Origin: Botrytis cinerea B05.10
Taxonomy: Eukaryota; Ascomycota; Leotiomycetes; Helotiales; Sclerotiniaceae
Length of the DNA: 64,000 bases
Direction: 5' to 3'
NCBI RefSeq assembly: GCF_000143535.2
Contig: NC_037316.1
Coordinates: 806,001 to 870,000, forward strand
A program made the translations under genes and the position numbers. Of the stretch, positions 34,409 through 45,100 are shown one piece after another. The notes under the pieces were generated by a model that saw only the letters and a program-made list of their open reading frames with translations, had not been told where the DNA came from and ran no database searches. How positions within the stretch are numbered: position 1 is the stretch's first letter; every line of letters starts with the position of its first letter.

Positions 34409-36147
34409 TCATTGTTCCTCGTCCTCATCCCGAAAATCTCTCTTTCTCTTGAGTGCTCCAACATCGAATTTGTACTGACAAAATCTCTCATGGTACACGT
34501 CTGCTTTGAACAGATCTCTCCATGCAGCTGTAATTCCTGCAAGTTGTTTGTCCATATCATTCTCGACTTCCTGGGCAACCTTGGCAAATTCACCAAATTC
34601 CTGATCCTCCACCATTCGATCCAGCTTAGCGAGCATGATCTCTCTCGGCCAGGTTGCGCGGAGGTTATCAAATCTACGCTTCTGTCTTCGGAATTCTGCT
34701 TTTGTTTGAAGGTTCTTCTGGCGCTCAAACTCTGCGGCATATGCTTCGATTAATACTAACCAGTAAGCGAATGCGGAGTCTCGTCTTTCCAAAAGTTCCT
34801 CTCGTCCAGATTTGAAGGATTTTAGATCATTGGAAGCAATCACCAATCTCTTGTACTGGAGTTGCAATTCATTGACGACGTCTTCCCTATTCTTCTTGAA
34901 TTCCAAATTTTGCATGGTCAAATCGTTGTCTCTGGCTATAGCTAGAGATTGTTCTAGGTCGTTGTTGAAGTCTTTGTTGCGATTTGGGTTTAGGACATCA
35001 TACTCTAGGCATCTCTTGTAGCCGCGCTTAATAAGATCATGCGTGTCCTCTGAATGAGCACGGAGACCATCGTTCGAATTCGTAATTAATGGAGTGCGGA
35101 AATTCATGTCAATCTTAAATGGAAGATATCGCTCAAAGCTCTGCGCGAGTTTCACAAGCTTGGCTCTCATCGGGAATATTCTGTTTACTTGGTTAGCCAA
35201 TGATTTACGTCAAACAAGGATTGAGAACTCTTACCTCTCGACTGGTCTATCGCTTTGTGCTAGATTCTTCAGCATACGAGTCAATACTTTCCCAGGCTCA
35301 TGTGAATTCCAAACAACTGTATCCGGAATGTCGCCGTCAGTTTCATGAAGATAGGGCGCGTGTTCGTTTCTGATGGTCAACTTGCCGACATTTCGTAACA
35401 TGGTGAGTGGTGCTAGTGTTTGCCATGGTTTCCACAAGCGGCATGATCCCAATCGCCTACCTTCAATTATACTAGAAGGACCGGTTCCTGTCTTCAACAT
35501 GACGATTTCAATCTTCTTAGGACGAGCGTCGCAAACTGCTCTACAGAATTCGTAAAACTGTTGGTGGTGATTAATCTTCACGGTATACGAATCGACTAAA
35601 ACTTTCCAGGAACGGGCTTGTGTCATAGCAGAAGACTTGATAGGAATCTCAAGTCGAGTAATTGGAGGTTCGAGGTTATATCTGTATCTCAATATGGGAC
35701 AAGGGCATGACGTAACAAGTCTTTGGAACAAACTTCCTCCACGATAGTTGTAGTCGCACTTGATGATAAATGTCTGGTCGTACAAGACCTCCGAAGCTTC
35801 TTCGTAGAAACGGCGGCATGTGCGCAATATGGCGGGATTGAGTCCATAGATGGCTTCGGCTCCAGACTCTGTGCCTGCTTCAATGGCTTCGATGGTTCCT
35901 AAAACTGGGTTTGTCAAGAGCTCCTTGTAGATCATACGTCTAATTTCAAGCGGGAGCTTGTCGAGTGCAGATTTTCTGGATTCAGTCTTGATTTTCGGTT
36001 GTCTTCGAGAAATCCAGCGTGTGCCTCGTCGAGATTTTGTTTGGTTTTCTAAGATATAGTTAGTATGTAAATAGGGTGATATTGGAAAGAATCTGATATC
36101 TTACCATTGATGCCAATCATTTCAATCTCTGAGTCCGAAGAAGTCAT
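34409..36147 (-). CDS. 2EXR-domain fungal protein, near-intact copy
   Basis: Exons 36049-35235 and 35180-34409 join in phase across a 54-bp intron. A 5' exon 36147-36105 (MTSSDSEIEMIGIN) joins by a clean 55-bp intron. The LPLEIRRMIYKELL ... ILRTCRRFYEEASEVLY arrangement is the 2EXR/F-box-like signature common in Leotiomycetes and other Pezizomycotina. The central part (KKIEIVMLK, LTIRNEHAPYLHE) is the usual continuation, and the C-terminal 180 residues are Glu/Lys-rich helices. One problem remains: the 5' exon enters exon 2 in a frame (SRRGTRWISRRQ) that is one base off from the 2EXR frame. Deleting one A from the run at 36001-35999 would reconcile them. Either an assembly error, a real lesion, or an undetected alternative start applies. 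The biological role of 2EXR proteins is not established. Confidence 0.7.
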
Positions 36148-38091
36148 TTTGAAATTTCCTCGAAATTCTTGAATAGGAAGTGTACTTGTTTGTGTATGAG
36201 TGACTTTGAAGTTGATTTTGAATGTTTATTCTCTATTTGAGAATGAGAAGAGTTTACTTTTAATGTTATTTCTGTGAATTAGAAAGGGAGGGAGAGTTCA
36301 GTCGAGGAAAAGACTTATATATTAGTTGTGTTGTGGATGCCATGCTCACAGAAGTTGCCGTACACCGTAATGAAGTTGGTAATCATCATAAGAACTCTAA
36401 TGACCTCAAAGTTTCCATAGACCGCACCAACTTGTACGGTCACGTCCCAAAGTCTCTAGTACGACAACAGCAGTCACATATTGCCCGAAGTTGATTACAT
36501 CATCGTTCATGGCTTATCACAAGATAACGATCTTAGAAAATATCCTAGTGATTAATTCTAGTGCAATGATTCAGTTGCATCAACAAAGCAAAAGCAAATT
36601 CAGTACGGTTCTTCTAATTCTCGAAAGAGATAGCTGTGACCGTAGTTCTCTGCCAAGAAATGATACATGAATATGGACGAACACTAGGTATACGAGCCGT
36701 AAGATCTAATCAAAGCCACCAGAAACGGTTCGTATGCCGTAATGAGACATGCAGAATGTCCATTAGTTCATGTTGAATTAAGTCTCCGTCTTGGTGTCCG
36801 CGATTTATATGTAATAATCACGTGATACACTATATCTTCGGTTAAAAAACAAAATGCTGTGCTATCGTCTAATGTCTAGCTATAGGTAAGCGAACTGAAA
36901 AGATTGGGAAGACCTTCATACCAATTGTGATACGTACAATTAAATCTCGATGAGTTCATGGTAAACTTTTAGTCAATCACTCAAATGCTCAGATGCTTAG
37001 ACGTTCAATCAGCTGTGTTCATTGGGAAACAAGCACTTAAACCAAGAAGCAATCAACAAACATGCATGTCTATATGTTGAATAAGAACTATACATTCACC
37101 TGATAGAAGATCTAATTGAGAAATCTAGAGAATCGGATCAATACTATCTAATGTTGATTTTATGCATGAAAGCCTGCATTATTTATCAACGATGAGATGA
37201 TAACAAGAGATGGTATCAGAAAGGTGGGAAACTCGAGTGTCACTACTCGGTAGATGTTTAGATGCCCTTGATCTCTAGAATTTGACTGGATAGATTGCTT
37301 GAGTATAAATTTCTGAAAACCACACTCTAATGAGCTTGAAGAACTGTTTCCACGGTGGAGATGCTCCAAATGTCGCAGTTCTCCTATTGATCATTTTGAT
37401 CTCATTATATCTTCTAGCTGCACAGGCAATTGCATTACACATATACAATTTTTGTATCCTAGTGATTCAAGTATATTATTAATCACTTATTTTGTCTATT
37501 GCTCTGATGATTTATCAATCATCAGTCTTAATCGGACTTGAGCAGGAAACCCCATCACTCACTAGGTCTGCCATCAGAGGGTCAAATTATCTTGTTTAGT
37601 GGTTTTTGCAAGAGGATCTTATACCTATCTTCTTCCTACTTGTTTTTCAAATTCTTAATATTTCCCTGCGCCTTTTCCACAAGATGGCGTAAGACGGTGT
37701 TGCATAATTGTCAAGATATCGATCATGTGATCATGAGAGGGCGCTATATCAGCTAGCAAATCACTAGTGCTTCTTTACATAATTACTAGCTTGCCATAAT
37801 TAATAATTATAAAGAAAAATTACAACCATAACAGTGTGAAATACTCTACACTTATCAAAATCAAGTTGATATCAACAACAACAAACAACACAACAACCTT
37901 ACGGAAGGCATGTGATTTTGCGGAGGAAGCAATTCTTTTGTCCAACTTGACACAAGTCACAACGGTGAGGTATCAGGTATTGAGAATAAGAGCCACAGAG
38001 AAGTATGATGTGCTTCCTTTCTTTAATCCGCTTTTCTAACATTCCAATAAATAGTCACGAAAGATTCCTTGATTATCTGTCGTCTCAAGTT
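36148..38091. other. Intergenic between head-to-head paralogues
   Basis: AT-rich spacer of about 1.9 kb with no gene. A TCACGTGA site lies at 36818-36825. Confidence 0.6.
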
Positions 38092-38359
38092 TCCAGCAGC
38101 AGATTCAGTTATCGATTACCTCTGACCGATCTAATTCTCGAACATCTACCAAAATGGAAATCGTACCCATTTCTGATCAATTTGATCCATCCCCACCACT
38201 CAATACACTATTCTGGAAGAAAATCGAAAACGGGTTCAAGACATCGTGTATATCAAACATCAACTGCATCCTGCAATTCCTCAGAGTCTATCGACAGAGC
38301 TACGAGGAAGGATGCCAGATTTTATATCCTCAAGCATTCTTCCTGTGCTATAATAGACA

Positions 38360-38374
38360 CCCTGTGGTGGCAGA
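38360..38374 (+). repeat. Left terminal inverted repeat
   Basis: CCCTGTGGTGGCAGA at the left edge of the inserted element, preceded by target duplicate ACA at 38357-38359. Confidence 0.75.
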
Positions 38375-39112
38375 ATCCGCGATTGACGAAGTGGCCGCTT
38401 TGTCAGCCCCAGAAAATATTCAATATTTTTATAATGTATTGAAAAAAGCGTTTTTAAAGTATTGATTAAGGAGCTTTTTCTTTCATAAATGATTAGAAAT
38501 TTTTACTTCAAAGGGATTTAATGAAATTCTTGAATTCTAGTTTGAATTCTAGTTTAAGATAATCAATATTTTATTTATATTGAATTCGATTAGTAATTGA
38601 ATTGAATATGAATATATAGATTAGAGCTAGATGAATAATATATATAAATAGTATATTCTGTATAGTATAATACAATAATAAAGCTTTTGATTAAAAAATA
38701 AATTGAAAGTAAAGTAAATAAGTAATCTACTTTTTACTCTCCTTTCCCTTTAAATTTTCGATTAATACTTTTCGTCTACATCATAGTTTTTATACTCATT
38801 TCTTTTCTCTTTCTAACTCTTATATTCATTCCTTTCCTTTTTCTAGCTTTTATGTTTGTTTCCTTTCTATTCACCTTTTCTAAAACTTTAATATTCATCG
38901 ATCCTAAAATCTCTAAAGCTCTTTAGGGTTTCCATTTTCTTTTTTTTTATTAAAAGTCAATACTAAACGAATCTCATTTTGTATTGATTCTATTTATTAT
39001 TAATGAATTGGCTATATCATTATTGACGAATTGAATATATTATAAACGTAATATACGTATAAAAATTTATATGGGGATTTATATTGAATTTCTTTTCATC
39101 GAAATTATTAAC

Positions 39113-39127
39113 TTTGCTACCACAGGG
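39113..39127 (-). repeat. Right terminal inverted repeat
   Basis: The reverse complement reads CCCTGTGGTAGCAAA. It is followed by target duplicate ACA at 39128-39130. Confidence 0.75.
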
Positions 39128-40419
39128 ACAATTGTCAGATAGGGGCCGTCTGTTTGAAGTGGGAATTATAATTACTCCTTTGTTGAGGCACAATTATTCA
39201 TGCCATCAAGAAGGGATGGATTGAAAAGAGATCAAAGAAATAACAGAGCCAGTATTTAAAAAAGTTCGACGGTGGAGAGTAGTCATTGGTTCCTACAAGA
39301 GTACTGAGTGCATGAGACGAGATTGGGACCATAATATGTTTCGATACTTCTACGACCTTGTGTTCGGTGTCCCTATTAGAGAGCTTGAGGTAATTCTCTG
39401 GAACCTAGCCAAACCAAAATTTAGCCAGGAATTTATGAAGCCATCGCAAACTTTTCTACTTTTGACGATCCTTCGAGACATAGGAACTTTAACTATCAGG
39501 GAGGCAGCACTGGATGAATTTCTACCACGATGTAGTATATGTAATAAACTTACTCAAGGTGACCGCGAATTATTATTTGCTTATCCCGAGAAGTCATACA
39601 AAAAGTTGAGCACTAAGTTGAGGGCAATAGACCAGTCGAGAGGTAAGTTGTGACATTTGCAGAGTAGTCTTTACATTGACAATTACTAACACAATTAGAC
39701 TATCTGAAATTCACACAGATCTTATTAGCTTTGTGCTGACATTCGAGAATCTTGCTCCATGGAAGCTAGACTTAAGAAATCTTGGAGAAGAAATACAAGC
39801 AATAGCCCACACTTGGAATGCGCCACATCGCAGGCGAGACAATTGCTATGATATAAACCCCTATGGCGTATTCCATAGAAATTTCTTGAGAATCGAATAA
39901 GAAGAGCATCGAAAACCTCGCAGAATCTTGATAGCACGAGTTTCAGATCCGCCAGAGCGGATATTGTGGAGCATCTTCAGCCACAGTACAATCGCATTGT
40001 TGATGCTTCTCGTGTCTTGCTAGCTGCCGTCAAAGAAGATAAACTCTGGCGCGGGGCTCCTAATTCAGAGATACCAGTAGCATACTTTAAAGGACCAAAG
40101 GCTGCTAAACTGGTGATTTCAATCGAGAAATATGCTGCAGCCTTCGAACTTGATCAGGACGAGATGACTGAAATCGGATTTCGAACTTTCAAAAGAGAAA
40201 TCAAGAATCTACGTATGAATCACCCAAGGGAAGTGATGCTTTGAAAACTAGGGAAAGCCCTTTGAGCATGAAATCACCAAGTTTTTTATAGACGACTTCA
40301 AAGATTTGTTGCATGATCTAGATGCTCAATTTTCAGAAATCAAGCAGAGTTGGAAAGATTTGTTCGAAAGCGACACACATGGAAATACGATGTTTCATAT
40401 AGATTATGATAACTTGTAG

Positions 40420-41114
40420 AGTATGGTAGTGGTAGTTTGGATAGTATGATCGATTTGACAGTCCGAGAACCAATTGTTCGGTGGACATATGGACAAGTTA
40501 TAAATTGGCATTGAAATAACGAGCACATCAAGGAAGCACACAAAGATTGTGGTTATGTAGGAGCATTTGCAGGCATTTGCAGCTTGAACCAGTTCTTTTG
40601 AGCTTTTGAACTTTGGGGTAGATTGTGGAAATCCTGTCCTTTTCATTTCGTACCTTCTTAGAAAGTTAGACAACAATCACGTTTTATCAAGTAGCACCTT
40701 CTCCATCCATACAAATCATTTCCAACAACCTCAAATCGGTGCTTCGGACGCGTGCTTTCTTTCCAGTGCTATAGGTGCGAAATGTGCTACCCCCATAAAC
40801 ATTGATTGCTTGTTGTTCGTTATCGACAATCTAAAAATCACTTCAGCAGACACATAAATGCACTTGCCACCGACACTTTCACACAGTCTTACATCTTGAG
40901 GAATCCGTTGAAGTTTTTTGTCAAGTTTGTAAAGACGCAATCCATCACGATTGATGCGCTACCTATCGCATGCCCTGTTCACTGGATAGCCACCCGGTTT
41001 GGTCAACGCAAGCAAACTCCAGGTATGTTTGCTCAGGCTTGATTAATAAATCTCAGGATATAATATTCCGCGGCATCAATTTTGTAATGAATAATAAGAT
41101 ATATACCTTTGCCA
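40420..41114. other. Intergenic
   Basis: 3' flanks of the pseudogene and of the following minus-strand gene. No gene is seen. Confidence 0.55.
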
Positions 41115-42028
41115 TCATGGATTTCTCAACTTCTTCCTCCCGGCCATTCTCTTACGTCGTTCTTCTTCCTGTCTTCTCAAATCTCTATAGAAAGCCAATT
41201 CTGGATCCTCATCATCCGACTCTTCATATTTGCTGACCTCTTGACGACTTTCGATAGGCATAGCCACAGGTTTCCTGACTATCTTTTCCTTCGTCACAGG
41301 AGAGTCTGGCTCCACATCCCCACCAAAATCGAGTTCCTCAACATCCACTTCAACACCTTTATTAGGCTGTCTTACTTCAATATCCTCGTACTGCTTTCCA
41401 GTCCGAGAAACTGTGCTGCTCTTCCTCTCCCTCCTTCCTGCGCTCAACAAGTCCACATTCTCAAACTCCAAATTCTCTGTCCCCTTCCCGACTTCAAGTC
41501 CTCTTAACCATCCTATTTCCGCCAGAAGTGCAGTATGCTGTTGTTGCAAGTTTCCTCTTCGCCTTTCAAAGGCCGCTCCATCCCCTAGTACCCATTGCAG
41601 CCTCTTCTTAACCGGGATATGGCCACCTTCATAAACCTCTTTTCTGCACCCTTCCAATAGTCTGCATATGTCCAAGATACTTTCTCTCACATCATTAACG
41701 ATACCGTCTAATCTTTTGGAGGCAAATGGGCTTCGGGAAAGATATTTATGGTGTTGGGCACGAAGAAGAATAAGATGGTCAAGGTCAGTAGAGACCCGCT
41801 CTGTGAGAGAGAAACATGTTTTGACATCGGCTGGAGTATTTTTGATATCTTTGACGAATGAAGCGATAGCGATAGAGTTAGATAGAGCCTTTAAACGGGC
41901 GAGTTAGTATTTCGAGGAGAGATTTGATAAGTATGTGATAAAGTAGGGGCATATCATGAGGATTTCAAGAAAGACATTCTTACCGAAGCTACACTAGCTG
42001 CAGCGCTAACCGTGATGGGGTCCGGCAT
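41115..42028 (-). CDS. Fungal STAND-N-terminus-like helical protein
   Basis: Two exons (42028-41984 and 41888-41115) join in phase 0 across a 95-bp intron to give 272 residues. The N-terminus MPDPITVSAAASVAS-ALSNSIAIASFV, followed by long amphipathic helices (VDTDLDHLI-type spacing, LAQHHKYLSRSP-like pattern, NDVRESILDICRLLEGCRKE), resembles the helical N-terminal region that precedes NACHT/ankyrin modules in fungal STAND proteins; here no NTPase follows. Next come the segment LQWVLGDGAAFERRRGNLQQ, an acidic linker and a basic coiled C-terminus (FYRDLRRQEEERRKRMAGRK). It could be a stand-alone adaptor with the helical domain only. The family is recognised as a pattern, not by search, and function is unknown. 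Confidence 0.7.
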
Positions 42029-42601
42029 TATCAGTCAACAGGAGCAGGATTTCAATAGTTTTAAAAGGTAGAAATTTGGCTGTCGGTATCTTTTTAAGTT
42101 TAAGATAGTCTACCGCAATGCCATCCAATACTGAAGAAGACAGGAAAAATGGGGAGAAGTGATAAGATTCATGTGCTTGTTTTAGGTAGCTTATCAGCAT
42201 CTGCCACACTTAAAACTACTCAGCCCCAAAGCGCCTGCTGCAGCTCGGCGGCTAAGCAGCTAATCTGATTCCTGAAACTACATCACTTTTGTGGGATTTA
42301 GAATTCTGTGGTACTCTGGCCCAGAAAAACGAAGTATTTGTCTAGAAGAGCCCAACATCTCTCTGGGGCCCCATTCTCTAGAGCCTCATTTTCTCAATGT
42401 ATGACTAGCATTTAATCCGCTATATAAATCGCTCATAGAATCTTGTTTATTAATTAATATCAATGCTACATCATTACCCGTTCTCCAGGTGAGATTACTG
42501 GCTATTCGAGGGCACATTAAAACCCTCGACTTCTCTTCTGCCTCGCAGCAAACTAAATCATGGAAGTTCACGCTTCAAAAGTACCTCCAACGCCTATTCC
42601 C
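42029..42601. other. Intergenic
   Basis: Upstream region of the 41115-42028 gene and 3' flank of the next minus-strand gene. No gene is seen. Confidence 0.55.
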
Positions 42602-43947
42602 TTACAAAGTTTCCCTCTCCTGCTCACTAACAACCCTTCGGCGTTCTTTCCCATCTCTGTTAATTACTTCCTCTAAACTAGGGAACACAACAATCTGATT
42701 CCTAGTGTTTGGTTCCACTCCCGGAGTTGCTTCCCAACCAAATATCCAATTTCCTGGCTGTGCTAACAACAGTAATCCGAATTCCCTCCCTTGATAGACG
42801 ATCGAGGCGAGATTCTCGGATTGGGAACTTTTGCTACTGGGTTTTATGAAAGGCTGGAGTATGGAGTTGAGAAGATTGACAACTCTTGCAATTGATGGGT
42901 CTTTGGAAGCGCCTTCTGGAGATTTTGATGAAGATATATGTTGTGTGGATAGTTGTCGCACTCGGGATAGTAAGTTATCGTATGCTGCTAAGAAGAATTT
43001 AGGAAACACTCTATAGAAAAGAAAGAAATTCCCCGGAAGAAAGTGTTGAAAAATAGATATTACATACCATCTTGTTTGTTCAGTTGCTTATTATCCTTCA
43101 AAGCTGAATGATAAGAGGTTGTGATCTCATCGGGCAACAATGAATACTCAGAAGCACGATTTAGCTCTACTCCCCTCAAAATGACCCATGCGATTAGATT
43201 CTTGATCGCTGTCTGTCGCTCACTAGAATTGCCAAGTAGTGATCCAAGCGTAGAGATAGTAGGATCAGTTCGTTCCGAATATCCACATTTCTTCAATGTC
43301 GCCGTGAAATCCTGAGAGCTTCCAGTATGTGGTCCTGTAGTATAATGATTTTCGACATGCTGGTAGATCAATTCTCCAAGATTTTGCATTTGGTGCCGTA
43401 ATTGACTATCATCTGCTCGTTCGGCAACTAAATAGTTTTGCATTTGTGTCGCGGGATTTTTAGATATCACAACGCCATGATCTGTAGTAGCATTCCTTTT
43501 GCTGTATCCATTCTCAGAGCTCCAGGGTGTTTTCGATGCTCTTTTTCTCCTCAAGTAAAACCAAACGCAGATGGAACTTAGAAGTGCGCCAGCAATAAAA
43601 GTAGCTATTGCGATACCGGCGACGGCTCCTGAAGAAACTGAGGAGCCATGGTGACCAGTATGGGTCGGAAGCGCTGTCGAGGTCGACGATGAGGAGGCTG
43701 CTAAAGTAGAGTTTTTCGCAGTAGAGCTTGCTATGGAAGAGGTTCCCGATGCAAGACCAGCACCAGAAGGATTAGAAGAGGTAGTAGAGCTTGCTGTGGA
43801 AAACGTGGTAGAGCTTGTTGTGGAAGAGATTCCTAATGAAGATGTTTCTGAAGTAGTGGTTTGCGTAGTAGAGCTTGCTGTAGAAGAGATTCCCGGTGCA
43901 AGACCAGCACCAGAAGTAATGGGAGAGGAGGTACTTGAATCTGACAT
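42602..43947 (-). CDS. Ser/Thr-rich single-pass membrane protein
   Basis: Exons 43947-43068 and 43008-42602 join in phase 1 across a 59-bp intron (GTATGT donor, ATAGAG acceptor) to 428 residues. The first 110 residues are mostly Ser/Thr with imperfect repeats (SGAGLAPGISS / SGAGLASGTSS), a likely O-glycosylated ectodomain. A transmembrane segment (AVAGIAIATFIAGALLSSIC) is followed by the stop-transfer run YLRRKRASK and a 270-residue cytoplasmic region containing SSERQTAIKNLIAWVILRGV, a segment I have seen in uncharacterised Leotiomycete membrane proteins. The layout recalls wall-stress sensors of the Mid2/Wsc type, but there is no clear signal peptide before the Ser/Thr region and no WSC domain, so sensor function is speculative. 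Confidence 0.75.
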
Positions 43948-45100
43948 GATTGAAATACTTCAACATATGAAAATACCCAACAAAGTCAAATACCAATCCA
44001 ATCTTCAATTCCCAGATCGACAAGAAAACAATGAACAAGCTCTGTGGGAATGGTACCGCGTGAGACTCTATCGGCTCTGCCTTAGAACGCAGCGCCGTTC
44101 CATTGATTGGTTTGGACATGGGACGGACAAAGTACCAAGATGAATCAGTGAGTTTCCTATCTAGAATTGGAGACTCCATAAGCTTCATGTAAGCAATCTA
44201 ATTTGCGTTACACGGCCTGGGCCGAATTTGGCTGTGCCGCAATCCTTCTCCATTCACGGAGAATTCTTCAACACGCATTGGCTTAATTATCTTGGGGTCC
44301 AAAACTAGTGCATGATCCTTGTCATTCCTGAGAACTTTTCCCTTCATCCGGACATCTTATCACAGAGAGCTGATCCATATTTGTATCGCTAAGAAGCACC
44401 TGAATAAGATCAATCTGACAGGTGTGTTCTGCACAAATATTGCCCTTGCACGCGACGGAGAAAATAAGTTCCACACCAAGGAAATCTTATGGTCAATGTT
44501 CTAATGAATTTCACAATCAAACGCTTTCAATATTCCGATTCGAATCTAGAAATGAAATCTCTTTGATATTCTATATTTAATTGGATATTTAAACATATTT
44601 GTTATTCGAATACATCTGAAAATCATTGTGGTGTGTGTGTGTGTGTGTGATTTGGGATTCATTTTCTCCATGTGGAGCCTCTAGCCTCCACATTTACTTC
44701 CGTTGTGGCATGAACATACATGATTTTGAGAGTCTGGAATAATAGAATCAACCAGGGATGGAAACAGTGAAGTTAATAGGCTGATAAGATTGCGACCAAA
44801 AGATCAGCTATTGACTAACCTCCCAATTAACAATATAAATCTGGGGGCTGAATGCATAGCGATAATGTGAAATAGACTACAAATGGTGTGGTTAATGATT
44901 ACTTTTTTGGACAAGGAGTATTGAAAAAGTCGAATTATCCAAGATGATATGCTATGAAATTAATGAAATTCATTGAGGCACATAAACCTTGTAGATAATC
45001 AATCAATCCTCTTCTTGATCAAAAATTCCTATTTACCATCCTTTTCAATCCTACCCGGGGAGAGTTGCGCGCTCAAAGAAAAAGGTTCGCTTCAGTCAAG
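43948..45100. other. Intergenic between divergent genes
   Basis: No supported gene. It has a (TG)n microsatellite of about 10 units near 44628-44648. Confidence 0.6.

Larger units (their letters stand above)
38360..39127. mobile_element. 768-bp AT-rich TIR element (MITE-like, non-autonomous)
   Basis: The ends are inverted repeats: the left end reads CCCTGTGGTGGCAGA, the right end (reverse complement) CCCTGTGGTAGCAAA, 13 of 15 matching with both differences G/A transitions. ACA flanks both sides (38357-38359 and 39128-39130) as a 3-bp target duplication. The element interrupts the 2EXR pseudogene, and removing 771 bp (element plus one ACA) joins FLCYNR to QLSDRGRLFE in frame, matching the paralogue's continuous sequence. 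The interior is very AT-rich and has no transposase-like frame. A 3-bp duplication suggests a PIF/Harbinger- or CACTA-like group, but the TIR does not start with CACTA, so the superfamily is unassigned. Confidence 0.8.
38092..40419 (+). pseudogene. Disrupted 2EXR paralogue with transposon insertion
   Basis: This is a divergently oriented relative of the 34409-36147 gene. Matches run in order: YRLPLTDLILEHL with KLPLEIRRMIYKELL; LRVYRQSYEEGCQILYPQAF with LRTCRRFYEEASEVLYDQTF; IRELEVILWNL with KKIEIVMLK; LRDIGTLTIRE with LRNVGKLTIRN; MEHLQPQYNRIVDAS with VNELQLQYKRLVIAS; MNHPREVML with TWPREIMLA; IKQSWKDLFE with ITAAWRDLFK. The intron is conserved (39643-39698) and the 21 bases ending in its donor GTAAG are identical in both copies. 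Lesions: a frameshift near 38150, an inserted element 38360-39127, a TGA at 39222, a one-base frame offset before the intron, a stop at 39898-39900, and a TGA after PREVML followed by another frame change. No functional product is expected. Confidence 0.85.

Noticed and set aside
44628..44648. (TG)n tract
   Set aside because: Ordinary dinucleotide microsatellite without further structure.
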